Assembly: GCF_026151205.1 (NCBI RefSeq)
Contig: NC_087079.1
Span: 14,260,445-14,324,444, forward strand
Reading direction: 5' to 3'
DNA from: Bolinopsis microptera
Taxonomy: Eukaryota; Ctenophora; Tentaculata; Lobata; Bolinopsidae
DNA length: 64,000 bases
The first letter of the stretch is position 1. Each line of letters starts with the position of its first letter. The notes under the pieces were generated by a model that ran no database searches, was not told the origin of the DNA, and saw only the letters and a list, made by a program, of their open reading frames with translations. Below are positions 34,529-47,279 of this stretch, in pieces. A program made the translations under genes and the position numbers.

Positions 34529-36965
34529 CCTTATCGGACCTTATTTGGACGGACATTACATGAACGGACATAATTATGAACGGACATTAATATGAACGCT
34601 CGAAGGCATTCAAAACCATCAAAAATCCGAATTTTTTTTCAATTTTTTGACTTTTTTTAATTTCAGCAAATGATTTTAAATCCATTTTTTATACAGTAAG
34701 TAAGAAAAGCAGTCGTTAAGCATTAAAAATGTTAAAATATGTGTACATGATCAGTGTCTAATATCACATATCATCTTCATCAAATGGGTGTTCGTGCATA
34801 GAATAGTTCATGCTTAAAGCATATGTGGTTTCTAGCTTTATGGAAACCTTTTTTTTATCAAACTACCCCGGTCCTGCATTTCAGTGTTAAATTTTACAAG
34901 CCATTCGGCGTGAAGTGGTTTGATCTTAGACAACTTTAGGTTTACCTTAACATCACGTGGGGCTTTCCTAGCACTGTTTCATTACCTCCCCTGAGTTAAA
35001 TATGATTTATAACAACGTCGGACAATGTCCTTGGCAACACGATTTACCGTAATATCTAGAGGCTGGAACAAGTTTGTCATGTTGGCGGGGACTAACTCAT
35101 GAACTATGTTGTTGAGTGCCATAATTTCGGTGACTTTTCCGCCAAGTGACCCTTGAAAACATCATATACTAGTAGAACTAGTGTTATATTATTTTTAGAG
35201 AATATTTTAATGGTGTACAGTGTAAGTATAGTTCAAAAATGTCTCTATTAGTATTGCCAAATTGCTTCCAGACGTTATGCACGAGCAAAATGTTCAAAAA
35301 TGTTTGCCTTCTGCACGATACTACTACTATAGTATTGAAATTTATAAAACCTTTGAAATTCTGACTGTGGCGCACAGAAAATCATTCCTACACCCCTGAA
35401 TTATCTGCTATTTCATGTGAACATTGCGAGGTATCTAGGGGTGGGAAAGGAGGAATTATTTTTGTTTTACGGGGAATTGAATAAAAATTGAATCAATTAA
35501 TCAAGCTTTATTGGAAACGCGTAGCTTCAGTATAGACATGGGTTTAAGTATAAGTATAAATTACAAGTCATTATCAGGGTACCATACCAACTACCACATA
35601 ACGATTGAGAAATTTAATTATATCTCCCCACGAATTTTACCTGGGGACCTCTCTGTTCATAAACAGATTGAATATATATTGGAATAACAATTGATAGGCC
35701 GAGCGCCGCCCAGTAACAAGAATTTTGATAGAATTAATTTGTTTATAATAATATGCTCTCTCGTACCACAATTAGAAAGTTTATTATTTTACTCTTAGTT
35801 CCCAAAAATTATTTCGACAAACATTTTGGCGGCCCTCTCGTAAATTAATGGCACATATAAATGTTTGCATTGCATTGACACTATACAATATACATGTAGT
35901 TAAACTTAAATTATTTCATGTTCAATTCCATTGGAAATAGTTTTCAACCAAAACCCAAAATTGGGTAATAATATAAAGTGCATGGAACGTAACAAAAGTT
36001 TCCTTTTTCCAAATAAAAGGAAATGATATCAAATTAAATTACCGTCTCTGTTATACTAAACGCGAAATGTTGCCGAGAATGAAATCGGCCGTGAATGAAT
36101 CAGAATAAGAAAAGCGAACGACCAATATAAACTGAAGTGTTTATTTCACATTATCTGGCATCCTGAGGATAGAAATAGCCGCAGAGATATATGTTTATCT
36201 TAGAAACATAGTATGTCCACAGGCTGGGTTATCGTCAAGGGAAGCATTACCTTACCGTAGATGTTTACTTAACGGCTAGGAAAGATTCATAGATTCCTCT
36301 ACTGGGTTAACTTCCAGTTACCTGATTAAGATTTGTATGGAGTCGTGACCCCCATACCATTGTCGTGACCCTCATACCATCATGTCGTGACCCCCATACC
36401 ATTGTCGGTCCACTTAGTGTCGGGGTGCAAACGTGAGGTAAAGTAAGATCATTTCCAGAAATTCCAGAAATCCTCCATAAATTGCAGAATGTTTAAGGGC
36501 TGTTCCACACCAATTATACAGTCATAAAATATTACTTGTTTCATTGAATCATTCAGTCGGCTAAGCTAATTTATCATTCGATCCCACCGCCAGCTCATTT
36601 TTGGACTTGTGTCTTATTTTCAATTTTCAATTTTCTTCGTCCATCAAATTTTCCTGGACGTCACTTATTATATTATTGACTTTTTCCGCCAAGTGACCCT
36701 TGAAAACATCATATACTAGTAGAGTTTTCTGTGCCTCCAGCAGACCAAGGAGAACCTTTCCGTCGTTAACTTACGGCACAATAAAGTTCTCATAGTTGTC
36801 ATATTCTGGACAAAAAGTTCGAAATGGACAAATTTTTGAAAAAATTTCAACGGACTTTAACTTGGACGGACATTAATTGAACGGACTTTATTTGAACAGA
36901 CATTAAAATGAACGCTAGGGCCTCCAGCGTTCAAGTAATGTCTGTCCAAATAAGGTCCGATAAGG
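34529..36965 (-). mobile_element. Element J1, pogo-like transposon
   Basis: Ends CCTTATCGGACCTTATTTGG and complement, TA on both sides (34527-34528 and 36966-36967). CGGACATTA words recur near both ends. Transposase remnants lie on the minus strand. A 1.5-kb block sits within the transposase between two 45-bp direct repeats (35132-35176 and 36678-36723); J3 lacks that block. Confidence 0.8.
34764..36790 (-). pseudogene. DDE-type (pogo/jerky-like) transposase remnant in J1
   Basis: Minus-strand segments at about 36675-36790 and 34764-35140. They read YDVFKGHLAEKV, VPANMTNLFQPLD, then ITVNRVAKDIV, and KPLHAEWLVKFNTEMQDRGS. The VPANMT-LFQPLD block is the conserved C-terminal part of the DDE_1 endonuclease domain of pogo-like elements. 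The segments are separated by an inserted block, and indels disrupt the C-terminus. Confidence 0.75.
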
Positions 36966-36967
36966 TA

Positions 36968-38320
36968 AGTTCGCTCGGTAGCAATGTTACCAGTGGCAAA
37001 TTTGACGAATGTAGGGGCTTGATTGTATACTTATATACAACGTTACATCACAAGATTGTTCAGTTTAAGACAACAAAGGACGCTCAAGGACAATCTTACA
37101 ACAGATTGTATTCAAGCATATCGTTACCTTGGTTGCCAACTATAATATCTAATTGTGACTAAAGTGCCTTAATTTGAATCTGTTGGGGAGTGTGCCAGTG
37201 TGTTCAACATTGATGAGTTGTTAGCCACTATTCACCTGTTCAACCTATCCTGTTTGCTGTTGTTGTAAGTTGCCGCATATTATCACCACGTCATAATATT
37301 GATAATTGTATCTGGGGACAAATTGTTCGTTGTGTGTTTCTCATTATTTTTTATTTAACTTCTTCTTTTTTAATCGACATACAAACAAGTTGATAATAAC
37401 CATTAACATATCGATCTTATCTCAATACACACAGCAGTACCCACTACCCGGGTGAAAATCTCCCAACTGTGATGACACAAAAATTAAGCAGAATTGTGCC
37501 ATAAGGTTCGCAAATTTTGGAATAGTTTGGATAACACCGAATGGTGCAATTTCCACCACATAAAGGCTAGCTGTATATAACATTTGACGAAAGTCAAATA
37601 CAAGTAAATACTATCGAGAAAACCATAGTATATAGCTGACTTTGGCAGGGTAGTGTTGGTTATGTGCCTGACCTGGAGAACACAGCGGATATCCTTGCTG
37701 TACGGCTAGTTAAACAAGGAATTGAAACTGTGGGGCTCCGTGCAGACCAACCTACCTGTGGCGAAAGCTCTAATAGACAAAAACAATCCATTGCATTTGT
37801 TATCTGATCTCGAGGTGAGGTACGACATTTCGTTAACCCGATAAATGCCTGGAAAACTGCAAATTTTCACATGTCCAGTACCTGATATTATCACGACTAG
37901 ACCGCCCCTAGCTCCACCAATAGGGAGCCCAATAGGGAGCCCCACCAATAACAATAAGATATTTGGTAATTCCATGAGGCAATAGCACCACGAGAAGCAA
38001 ACGATGTCTTTATTATGGTTGAGAGAAAATGGAATGCTTTAGCATTTTATAATACACACAGAAAGTGTCCAGTTTTATAAACACGATTTATAGACACACC
38101 TCACAAAGCGGGTTCTATCTGATAGAAAGCTCCGGGTGCACACGTGCAAAGGTGTTTGTCTCTGTGTAAACCCGAGGCAAAACTATTCTTTGTTTGTATG
38201 AATTATAGATAAGGGCGGGATTGTGAGAGAAGGGTTTTCACCAACATTTGTTTGTGTTCGTTAAACAGGCCAAGACACATGATCACAGTTAAGCATCACC
38301 TACACATTACACTACACAAA
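36968..38320. other. Unassigned DNA with repeat fragments
   Basis: No gene. 37803-37880 matches the inverted repeat of element E. CTTGCTGTACGGCTAGTTAA near 37694 recurs in a similar block near 52431. Neither extends into a complete element. Confidence 0.45.
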
Positions 38321-38850
38321 TTACGTGTCTAATGTCTATACTGTACGAGTCAAGGGTCTAATGCCTATACTGTACGAGTCACGTGTCTAATGTCTATACT
38401 GTACAAGTCACGTGTCTAATGTCTATACAGTACGAGTCACGTGTCTAATGTCTATACTGTACGAGTCACGTGTTTAATGTCTACACTGTACAAGTCACGT
38501 GTCTAATGTCTATACTGTACAAGTCACGTGTCTAATGTCTATACTGTACGAGTCACGTGTCTAATGTCTATACTGTACAAGTCACGTGTCTAATGTCTAT
38601 ACTGTACGAGTCACGTGTCTAATGTCTATACTGTACGAGTCACGTGTCTAATGTCTATACTGTACAAGTCACGTGTCTAATGTCTATACTGTACAAGTCA
38701 CGTGTCTAATGTCTATACTGTACGAGTCACGTGTCTAATGTCTATACTGTACAAGTCACGTGTCTAATGTCTATACTGTACAAGTCACGTGTCTAATGTC
38801 TATACTGTACGAGTCACGTGTCTAATGTCTATACTGTATGAGTCACGTGT
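38321..38850. repeat. 29-bp tandem array, about 18 copies, with CACGTG in most units
   Basis: The unit is GTACRAGTCACGTGTCTAAT followed by GTCTATACT, with R being A or G in alternation without a strict order. Most units contain the palindrome CACGTG, the canonical E-box. The first units are more diverged. Confidence 0.95.
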
Positions 38851-38906
38851 ACTATTAGCGCGCACCAGTGAATACTGAATAATGATATAAGATTAACTTG
38901 TCACTA

Positions 38907-40444
38907 CCTTATCGGACCGTATTTGGACGGACATTACTTGAACGGACATAATTATAAACGGACATTAATATGAACGCTAGAAGGCCATCAAAAGCATCAA
39001 AAATCCGAATTTTTTTCATCTTTTTTAAAAACTTTTAAAAAATGTTAGCAAATGATTATTAAATCCATTTACAAACAGTAAGCAATAAAGGCAGTCTTTA
39101 ATCAGTAAAAATGTTGAATACAGTTCATGTTAAACTTAATTACTAATTAAGTCATATCAAATGATGGAGTAGTTCGCTGTTTATTAGTCTCATGATTGAA
39201 ATACTGATAGTTGGATAATATCCGGTTGATACGTGTTTGAATAGTTTTCCCACAACAACTTAATATTATTCATACAGAATTCATGTTACCTGGAGACCTC
39301 AGGCTATCATGTTCATAAACACAGAATAGAGATTAGGCGGAATGACAGGCTGAGCGCGGCCCAGTACACAGAAAAGTTCATGTTAATTACTGTAATTAAG
39401 TGATTCGAATTATGTATATATTTCATATCAATTTTCCTAACCCTACTTTTAGCCACGTAGGCATGATTTCTTAGTAGGACTGGCTACGTGGCATAATCAG
39501 TTGTCATGTTTTAGTGTTTTGCTTTTGAGAATGCTGAGTTGCTTGCGAACATAGCTTTTACCCAGTCCGCGCTCTTTATTGCTTAGGGGGACGCCAAATT
39601 GTCGTTTGAATGTGGGAAAATTTTAAAAAGAATCTTACGACTGCAGAAAGAAAAATATATAAATAAAATAATTTGTAGTACAAATAATTTTATACATTAA
39701 ATTATAAAATAAAGCAAGGTCAGTAAAGTAATATTAAATTAGAGAAGGTGGAGTTAAAGTAGAATTAAAATATAATTAAAGAAAAGTAGAGTAGAGTGAG
39801 AAGTAAAGAAAAGTCGATATAAGATAAACTTGTCACTATATAGTCCTGTCACTATAAAGTGCGTTTTACACGCTATATAGTGACAAATATCAGCTATCAT
39901 TATAAAGTGCGTGTCACTATATCATATATAATACAGTCCTGTCACTATATAGTGCGATTATCGTAGCTGACATAAGCCACCGAAGGGGGGCTAGAGATAA
40001 AGCTTAAGCTGTACTTTAGGCATTCAAGTATCTCTCTATTATAGAGTAGTTGGGATCGTTCATTGCTCGGTACGACTACGAGTTGGACAGACAACCAGTT
40101 GTAAGACTAAAAGAAAATGTGGAGGTAGAAGAAGCCGAAGATCAACTTCAAGATAGTGATCATGCAATAATGTGATACTGATATTTACAATTCAGATTGT
40201 TAACATTTTATAATACCTTTTTTTTATTGATTCAACGATATAGTTTAGTCTGATGATAGCTATTGAAATTGACTGAAATTGAAAAGTTGTCACATTCTGG
40301 ACAAAAAGCTCGAAATGAAAAAAATTCAACGGACTTTAACTTGGACGGACATTAATTGAACGGACTTTATTTGAACGGACATTAAGGTGAACGCTAGGGC
40401 CTCCAGCGTTCAAGTAATGTCCGTCCAAATAAGGTCCGATAAGG
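38907..40444. mobile_element. Element J2, internally deleted pogo-like transposon
   Basis: Same ends as J1 (CCTTATCGGACCGTATTTGG), with TA on each side. I could not find transposase motifs inside. It contains a GGCGGAATGACAGGCTGAGC repeat at 39333 and the CACTATATAGTG cluster. Confidence 0.75.
39832..39956. repeat. Cluster of TGTCACTATATAGTG-type inverted repeats
   Basis: TGTCACTATATAGTCC, TGTCACTATAAAGTGC, GCTATATAGTGACA and TGTCACTATATAGTGC occur within 125 bp in both orientations. The cluster could fold into alternative short hairpins. The cause is unknown. Confidence 0.6.
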
Positions 40445-41017
40445 TAATTGTAAACAGGGTTTATTTGTTTGATTACGTGTAGTATGGTAAAGTATTAACA
40501 CAAGTTAACTAATAATATGATGTGTATGAGTACAGATTCGAAGTGGAACATCGAGTTCCGTTCTGGCAAGCCGGGAGGAACATATGAGATCGTCTGGAAG
40601 GGATGATCTAAAAGAAAGCTCTGCTCAGTATTTATAACTAATCTAACTAAACTAACGAGCTAGTTTACGAATATATGACATCTAACTTTGCTCTGCAAAT
40701 ACATTATCTTTCGCCGCAATTTTGCCTTGTTTGGCATGTCGCGGCGCCGCAATTTTTGATCTAAATAATCGCGATTTTCTTTTGTCATTGTCTAAGCAGT
40801 CGTCATCAGTAATCCAGCGGCAATATGTTTAACGGGTGATACTCGTAAAATATCTGTTCCATATTGATATATTGGACAGTCCACCTCGGCGCGCGTCCTG
40901 GTAGGTTGTAAACCTACAACAATATGTAAGTTACTCTTCTTGTCCATTTTGCAGAAAATTATTTCTATATACACATAACTCTTATAATAATTCTTATTCA
41001 CATCGTTTAAGCTGAAA
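40445..41017. other. Repeat fragments upstream of the PLAT pseudogene
   Basis: 40740-40800 resembles the AATCGCGATTT MITE end. 40829-40918 matches the 86-bp insertion at 48071. 40920-41000 matches repeat H (CAATATGTAAGTTACTCTTC). Confidence 0.55.
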
Positions 41018-41770
41018 ATAAGGCAACAACTTTCTCAACTCCTGTTCCTAGGTCTCCTGGCCGCACAAGCTCTCTCTGTCCACTACCAGCTGGATGTTGT
41101 TACTGGATCTCGGAAGTACGATGACACTGACGGTAGCTTTGTCGCAAAAGCAAAAGGAAGCAAAGGCGAGGTAGCGTTTGGAGTATACTAGACGACCCAT
41201 CGAAGAATGATTTCCAGTTGGGAGCAACTGACAACTTTGCAGCCGACAACTTTGAGTCCGACATTGACATCGGTAAAGTGAAGTGCGTGGAAATCGAAGC
41301 TGAATCAGATGACGCGTGGATGGTAGACTACATAACTGTGACTGCTGGCTCGGAGAAGACATACGTGTACAACACTGACGGGAGCTATCTGTCCTCAGAT
41401 ACAAGTGAACTTAGTGAAGGAAAGGATAAGATGAGCTTTTGCAAGTAGGGGGATGCAACCTACGTTCTCGCGATCACGACTAAAAGTAAAAATTATAATT
41501 ACGCCGGCACGGACAACATCCACGCTAGACTGACAATTAGCAGCACTAGAGGCAGGAAGGGGAACACCACCACAGGAATCCTGGACAATAAAGGTAAAGA
41601 CGACTTTATTGCTGGAGTAACAGACACCTTCAGTTTCACCCTGCCCAACCTAAAGAATATTGGAAAAGCTGGCTGCTCAAGATGATGCCTGGCTGTTTGA
41701 CGAGATTAAAGTTACACGAGGTAAATCTTCCCAGACTTTCAAGAACAAGGATAGCACGTGCAGGCTGTAA
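41018..41770 (+). pseudogene. Decayed secreted PLAT/LH2-domain protein
   Basis: The sequence is intronless. A hydrophobic leader LLFLGLLAAQALS follows an ATA where ATG would be expected, so the start seems lost. A first PLAT-like domain reads YQLDVVTGSRKYDDTDGSF, then after a frameshift near 41188 DFQLGATDNFAADNF and DDAWMVDYITVTAG, then a stop at 41446. A second reads YAGTDNIHARLTISSTRGRK and, after another frameshift, DDAWLFDEIKVTRG and a stop at 41768-41770. PLAT domains are beta-sandwich modules for lipid or protein binding. It may be an old retrocopy or a decayed single-exon gene. Confidence 0.7.
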
Positions 41771-44283
41771 TCAGACTTATTAGAGGGGAAGGACGAACTT
41801 GAAATTTGTTATTAAGTGTTTAAGTAATGAACAGTGGACTAGTAGTATGCATTTAAGCATTTGGTTAATTCCACGTTAGCTTTAATTGAGTTAAGAATAC
41901 ATTTTCAAAAATTTTACCAAGAATTTCAAAACATGCAACTTCGCAGTTTGAATTGTCATCGAATTGATAAAGCTTTTAATGCAGCACCATATCTCAGATA
42001 TGCACATATAAAAACATAGAAATAAATCAGCAATGCGCGCTAGGACAGTCAGTGTCACCCTTACAAGAAGAATGTGTGAAAAAGTGGAAAGTTTAGATTT
42101 TAAAGAATGAATAAATCTAACACTCCGTAACGTAGTCTGACAATTCTTGTCAGACTACGTTACCTTTAGGTTTAAGGTGCGAATTGTGGGAACATAAGCT
42201 CAAAGTGGAAAGATGAAATTTTTGTAAGCAGTGAATGAGGTAAGGGACGAAAATATAGTGCCAACCAGAAAGGTACGTCAACATATGGCCAGACCAAAAA
42301 TAAATCAGCAATGCACGTGTTTTTAGCGTGCGTGCTAAGTAAACCCTGTTGCTTCGTTTGAACATTAAAAAGACAACAATACTTTGCGTGTCCGCGTAAC
42401 ATAAACAAATTTCGCGCGTTAAATAAAGCTCGGGACTGCAAAGTTTAGCGTCCTTAACTGTTCACAAGTGGCCAGATGTTCGGTGCTATGATAAATCAAA
42501 ATGTCTTAAATGTTTAAGAGGTTAGTCGAGTAAACATGATAGAGCTAGTTTATGAATTACCCTAACACCAGTAGGCAGTAAGATTATACACTTTGCGCCC
42601 CACCATGTTCCCTATCAGTATCACCTATCAAATTACTCAATCACCTGATCCAATTTCAAAACATTTCCTAGCTCCTTCTCGATTCAAAAGTTGACGAACA
42701 TGGGGAACTAATTGAAATTATCTAAAAGTACGTACCAATTTGAACAACTTATCTGACGTCTTTACATCTATAATTTATGAAAACCAAATATCTAAGCCTC
42801 TACATCAATTATACATAATCATTACTTACATACTTTATGTTACTTTATGTAGGTTCAGCAGGGATCTAAAATAAAAGAGGAAATAATGAATAAAGCTCAC
42901 GTTAACTGAAACGCAAAGTAGTGGTGTGCTGTACCAGGTAGCATGGGACATCAACAGACCGCTTACAAACGTACCTACAATAAGAGGTTATCTTTCATTC
43001 AATAAGAGGTTATCTTTCATCATTCAATACTTATTACTGATAAATTACAGCTATATTATATAATAACCTGGTATGTATGGTGTTTCATTGGTAACTTCCA
43101 CTCATATCAGATTGAGATAAGGTAATTTACTGTTACAGTCATAAAGCAACTATTCCTAACAGTTAACACGAGCGTGCTAAATCACTCTTAAGTCTGGTCG
43201 ACACCTATGCTGTATCTGCATGAGATCAAATGAGAAACTGAGAGGGTGCACGTGAACGCTAACAGGGTGCATAGGTGCATACTGCATAGTGAAGCAAATT
43301 TTTAGTTGCCTGTTTAACTTTAAATTCCTTCCTTTTATTTCCCATTTATCGTCTTAGCTGACAATTCCATTTTTAATCAATCTTCAGTCAGGACTTTAAA
43401 CCAGGGGGAAGCGATCCATAATTGGCATCCGTACGGCAAATATAATTATAAAGTGTTGTGAAGCGTTTATACACACGTTCATCAAGTTATTCTGTTATAC
43501 ACAATTTTAAGCTTCTTTGTTAATAATAGCCTCGCGATGCTAAGGAGAATATTTCGACTAATGTTAAGGTTCGCTGAGACCTATTGACGGGGCAAATTTT
43601 ACATTTTCTTATTGTCCTGCTGGTTTGTTGACCAGCCTCATAGAGCTAGCTCCGTGAGGCTGGTGATCAGCAAATCTACAATTTATTGCATATTTTCTAC
43701 ACACTCACCTAACCAGCTGATGGGCATATTGATTATCATGACATAAATGTTATTTATAATGAATCTGGTTACTACATTAAAACCCCAATTTACCATGGAA
43801 TTTGGAAGTGTCACAGTTCAAATTTGAGTGAGCCACCCTGTCAGGCTGTCGATAGGATTAGGTGTCTAGGAGCTAGTCGGCTCGTAAATGTAAAACCACC
43901 GGATATGACCGGTGCCGGGGTTTCTAATAATAAATAATGATCATAGTTCCATACCTCTGGTAGCTATTCCCACGATAGAAATCCTATCTTGATTCACGTC
44001 CGTGATGAATGGATTTCCAGTAGATTTCATAAGTCGAATCATTTCGAGCTTATCTTGATAGCTTTGAGCTATTGTAAACCAAATTGCTCCTCTTCTCACT
44101 AACTATTGGACGATTTACGTACTAAAGTTCGACAACTAAAGTTCGTGGTTTTCGAGTGTCACTATACTATTATACTAATGAACGTTATAAATTCGAGATC
44201 CTGGTGGAACCTACAGGTGGACATGACAAGGATTAAGTTTAACCCATTTTCCCGAGCTTAATTACTGTCAATAAACTAAATAA
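41771..44283. other. Unassigned DNA
   Basis: No supported gene over 2.5 kb. It contains a short perfect hairpin at 42127-42163. CCTCATAGAGCTAGCTCCGT and GAGGCTGGTGATCAGC near 43636 form a loose inverted repeat. GATCCTGGTGGAACCTACAG at 44198 resembles part of the element E repeat. Confidence 0.4.
42127..42163. repeat. Perfect 17-bp hairpin
   Basis: GTAACGTAGTCTGACAA, a TTC loop, then the exact complement. There is no T run after it and no gene near it, so I do not call it a terminator. Confidence 0.85.
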
Positions 44284-44556
44284 TCACTTCTGCATGAGCG
44301 AGCATGCTTTCAGTTTCTCTTTTACACAAAAAGTCAAAAACTCAGTGACATTCTTGAACGGTGCGAGAGTCCTGGTTATTTCTTTAGCTAACTCAGTCTC
44401 TCCTGCATCCAGCTTTAGATTGCCTAGCTCCAAGTCATCTAAAATTCCGTGCACTGCATCAGTTATCCGGTCATATCTCTCCAACATACTGCACACGGAG
44501 CTCCAACGGGTTTTGTAGTCTCGTTGCAGTCTGAGTTCCTTTCCGTGATTTAACAA
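44284..44556 (-). pseudogene. hAT transposase fragment
   Basis: Reads RDYKTRWSSVCSMLERYDRI, then LAKEITRTLAPFKNVTEFLT. The RW(S/N)S...MLER motif followed by a helix with LxPF is typical of the region before the C-terminal dimerisation domain of hAT transposases and their domesticated relatives. Only about 90 residues remain. Confidence 0.7.
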
Positions 44557-44769
44557 ACATCAATAACTACGTCTGACCATACAACCTCCAAGTTACTTAT
44601 TAGATGCGATAACGCAACATTTCAATTTTCACTGCCACAAATTCATACACATTACATACTAGTACTACACAGCACGTCAGCATACCATCACACCGCAAAT
44701 TATGCTAGCACTGGGTTTCAACTTTAGTTTTACAAACAGAGAAATATATTAGAAAAATATGCTTATAAA

Positions 44770-44898
44770 TGTGGCCATTTTACCATAATAAAATTGGTTG
44801 ATTATCGCGATAATTATCGAAAATTATCGCGATAATCGATAACGGTTTTTGGGAAATTATCGCCGATAATTATCGGCCGGTAATATCGGTTGGCAACC
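44770..44898. mobile_element. Probable hAT terminal region
   Basis: Repeated ATTATCGCGATAATTATCG palindromes end in CGGTTGGCAACCCTA; its complement TAGGGTTGCCAACCG resembles hAT ends. It lies upstream, on the minus strand, of the hAT fragment at 44284, so both may be one decayed element. The other end was not found. Confidence 0.5.
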
Positions 44899-47279
44899 CT
44901 ACTCCAATTTAGATGTAGCGAAAAAAAGATCAAATAATAGAGTTATTAATCATATCGTAAGCGGCGCTTGCGTATTTTAATCTATACTATATGCAGACTA
45001 TGTAATGTATAGTATTAGGTAATAAGCCCAATTTTTACGATGTACGTGGCACGCGTAGTGTACTGATGTGTTTCAATATTAGTATTATGAAGTGAGCTGA
45101 TTAGAGCTTATATTTATAGTTATAGTGCATGGAAATCTAGCGTCCGCCAAAACGAAACAACAGGCACAATTCTTGTTACTACTTCCAATCAATTGGTGTG
45201 TACAGGAAATCGGGTTTGGGTTAACCTCATTTTTTACAATACGAGGACATCAACTACTGAAATTGGCTACAATCATTTAGGGAATGGCAAGGTCTAATCA
45301 AGCAAACGTTATAAAGTGTTTATAAAATCTAACCAACAAATTGCGACACATTCTAGAAATAATTCCAAATTTTCAAAAACACTAATTTGCATCTATCTCG
45401 AAACACAAATTTGTGGCTTTCGATTGCTTAGTTGAGAAAACCAGCCACTCCCTGATCTTGAGATTTGGTACAGTGGTTCCTTGGACAACTATCTAGATAT
45501 CTGGTGCAGCGAATTTTTTCTATTTGACTCGGTTCTCGAATTATGAGGTTAACAATTTAAATTTAGCAAATTTTTGACATGGTTGACCATGGTTGACTAG
45601 AAGTAGAAAATTTCCATTTCTGGCCTTATTAACTCATTTTGATGTCTGTTCCTAACCTAAAATGGCACGAGAAATCGATATAACTAGGTTTGAGAACCTA
45701 CAAATACTTCCTTATCCCTCAAAATTGATGTTTTACAGTAAATACGAGCAACAAGCAACATATTGATATATTTTGACCCTTCGGTTTTATTCATGACCTA
45801 GATCGAGTTAATTGTCACCTCAACTGATCTAACCTGGATACTAATACCATTTTCAGTGAGAAATGTTTGTTGCAATATGTCAATATTGCAACTTTAAATA
45901 AAATAAACACAAAGTAGGTAACCAACACCACAAAACAATCATGATATAAACTGAATTAAATTTATTCTGCATGATTGATGATGGGCAGCCATGTGCTCCG
46001 TAATCCTGAGCAACCAATAGTATTGTAACAAAGGCATAGTTGGTTTGTTACTGCGTTAAAGTGCGTTAAATTGCGTTAAATTGCGTTAAATTACGTTAAA
46101 TTACGTTTGCCTAAAATCTTGCAGGCGATCCTAGGTTTTGATACACAATTAAAACGACCTTTATTATATAATCTTCTTAAGACTTAATGTGTCACGTAAT
46201 ACTATTACTTTATAACATACTTTATATTACTGGGCCGCGCTCAGCCTGTCATTCCGCCTAATCTCTATTCGGTATGTTTATGAACATAATAGCCTGAGGT
46301 CCCCAGGTAAACTTTATAGTAATGTATCTTGGGCAAAATTTGTATTGATCAGGAAAGGAATTATTCGACGTTTCAATGTAACAACATCGTAATCATGATC
46401 TCAAATTTGTAGTGTTGAAAGTATTTAACACTATGATAATAGCTTTTAAATTTTCTCAGGTTGAATTATCCAACAGCGTAGTGTACAATGCGACGTTGCC
46501 TTACAATTAAGTAAGAAGGTGTCTAAATACGTAATGTCTTAAACTGAGTTTCATGACAATTCAAAATGTATAAACCTATAGAATTATCCTCATAGAACTA
46601 GAACGTTTTACAATTGGATGGGCAGGATGACTATTGACTGGGGCTAATTGAGCTGGTGTTGAGCTTACATTATAAGATTGCAACAGGTCATGTTATGTGT
46701 ATAAACGATGACTAGAATAAAGTGACTCACTTTCAATCGGTTGAGCGAGGGATTTCGATCCGAGGCATCATACTCTCATATCATTATCAAACTTCTTAAA
46801 TTTTAGCCGTTTACATTTTGCACCAATGAACAATTTTACGTTCTATTTTATAGCCACTTGTAATTTTCATCGACCTTTCAAAGAACAGTCCTAAGAGAGC
46901 ACAATTTTTTAATCGATTTCTTATATCAAAAACTATATCATATATGGTATGATACCTTGCACTTGATTCTTCTGGTCCACTTCTCCACAAAAAAGTTCAC
47001 AGCTTTTATGGCAGTTTCTGGATTAAATGCTTGGTACCGGCTCAATAAAATAGGACCTCCAGATCAGTAAAATTAGCTGCCCTGGGAGAGCTGCATACGA
47101 TCCACTATTATTTAATATTAGCCTGTAATGGCTCAATAAATTAGGAACTCCAGATCAGATTTACTATCTTATCATTATTGTAAGATTTTTACTATCTAAT
47201 CATTATAGTAAGCTATCAATATTCAAACCTTTAATGGGGTAGTTTATGTAATGAGCGCCATGAGTTGGCACAGAATTTT
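44899..47279. other. Unassigned DNA
   Basis: 2.4 kb with no supported gene. A small tandem TGCGTTAAAT repeat lies at about 46056-46108. The TACTGGGCCGCGCTCAGCCT repeat at 46230-46320, in reverse, is also found at 39290 and 48553. Confidence 0.4.

Noticed and set aside
38321..38850. CRISPR-like array of 29-bp repeats
   Set aside because: Repeats abut directly without spacers, so this is a minisatellite.
42127..42163. Hairpin as a terminator
   Set aside because: No adjacent transcription unit and no U-run. This is eukaryotic DNA.
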